From assembly GCF_010669305.1 (NCBI RefSeq), contig NZ_CP048649.1, positions 1,736,001 through 1,800,000 on the forward strand: a stretch of DNA of 64,000 nt, written 5' to 3'. The notes below the pieces were generated by a model. It saw only the letters and a program-made list of their open reading frames with translations. It ran no database searches and was not told where the DNA came from. Below are positions 63,974 to 64,000 of this stretch, in pieces; positions within the stretch are counted from its first letter, which is position 1, and each line of letters starts with the position of its first letter. The DNA is from Aminipila butyrica (lineage in GTDB: Bacteria; Bacillota; Clostridia; Peptostreptococcales; Anaerovoracaceae). The translations under genes were made by a program, and so were the position numbers.

Positions 63974-64000
63974 TGTACGCATAGAAACAGGAACGCAGGG

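Overview
The window reads as chromosomal DNA of a spore-forming, anaerobic Firmicute of the class Clostridia. The reasons are an alpha/beta-type small acid-soluble spore protein, a DUF3787-type spore-surface protein, an oxygen-sensitive class III ribonucleotide reductase with its activase, AT-leaning composition and very strong AGGAGG-type ribosome sites. A clostridial family such as Anaerovoracaceae would fit, but genus cannot be fixed from the sequence alone. No tRNA, rRNA, CRISPR array or insertion sequence was found.

Layout. 1-6.5 kb: the 3' part of a giant secreted beta-rich protein of unknown function. 6.5-14.1 kb: a six-gene accessory cluster made of a STAS protein, a membrane SpoIIE-type phosphatase fused to an RsbW-like kinase domain, a minimal membrane-fusion protein, two NHLM/NHLP-type peptide-export ABC proteins (one with a C39 leader peptidase) and a Nif11-like double-glycine precursor peptide. 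This is the strongest candidate for an undescribed system: a peptide made and exported without a visible modifying enzyme, next to a partner-switching module. 14.2-16.5 kb: a MerR-type regulator divergent from a three-domain RidA fusion, with a textbook 19-bp-spacer MerR promoter between them. 16.7-21.2 kb: a peptide-use operon on the minus strand (PepD dipeptidase, OPT transporter, stand-alone PqqD-like protein). 21.4-28.6 kb: a secreted nuclease pair, a flavin disulfide oxidoreductase and a complex two-component system. 28.6-30.7 kb: AraC regulator, EamA transporter, DUF2000.

31-36.8 kb: a large cell-wall adhesin with its class B sortase. 36.9-39.1 kb: GNAT, extradiol dioxygenase and pirin genes. 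39.2-41.8 kb: an RsgA-type ribosome GTPase paralogue behind a promoter, a five-codon leader ORF with a perfect ribosome site, a stop-codon-anchored hairpin and an intrinsic terminator, which together look like a ribosome-sensing attenuator; then a CD3324-type DNA-binding protein and a methyltransferase. 41.9-46.2 kb: a tandem arginase-fold protein, a LysR regulator, a TIGR00300 ornithine-cyclodeaminase-like enzyme and a DUF6485 protein, plausibly arginine/ornithine catabolism.

46.3-56 kb: spore-surface protein, cupin, MutY, two chemoreceptors, a degenerate GGDEF protein, a lipoprotein that looks like a catalytically dead M20 dipeptidase, and a GNAT. 56-59.1 kb: nrdD-nrdG behind a sigma-A promoter and two NrdR boxes. 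59.2-64 kb: housekeeping genes rpmB, a Gls24-family gene, recG, a spore SASP gene, rsmD and coaD.
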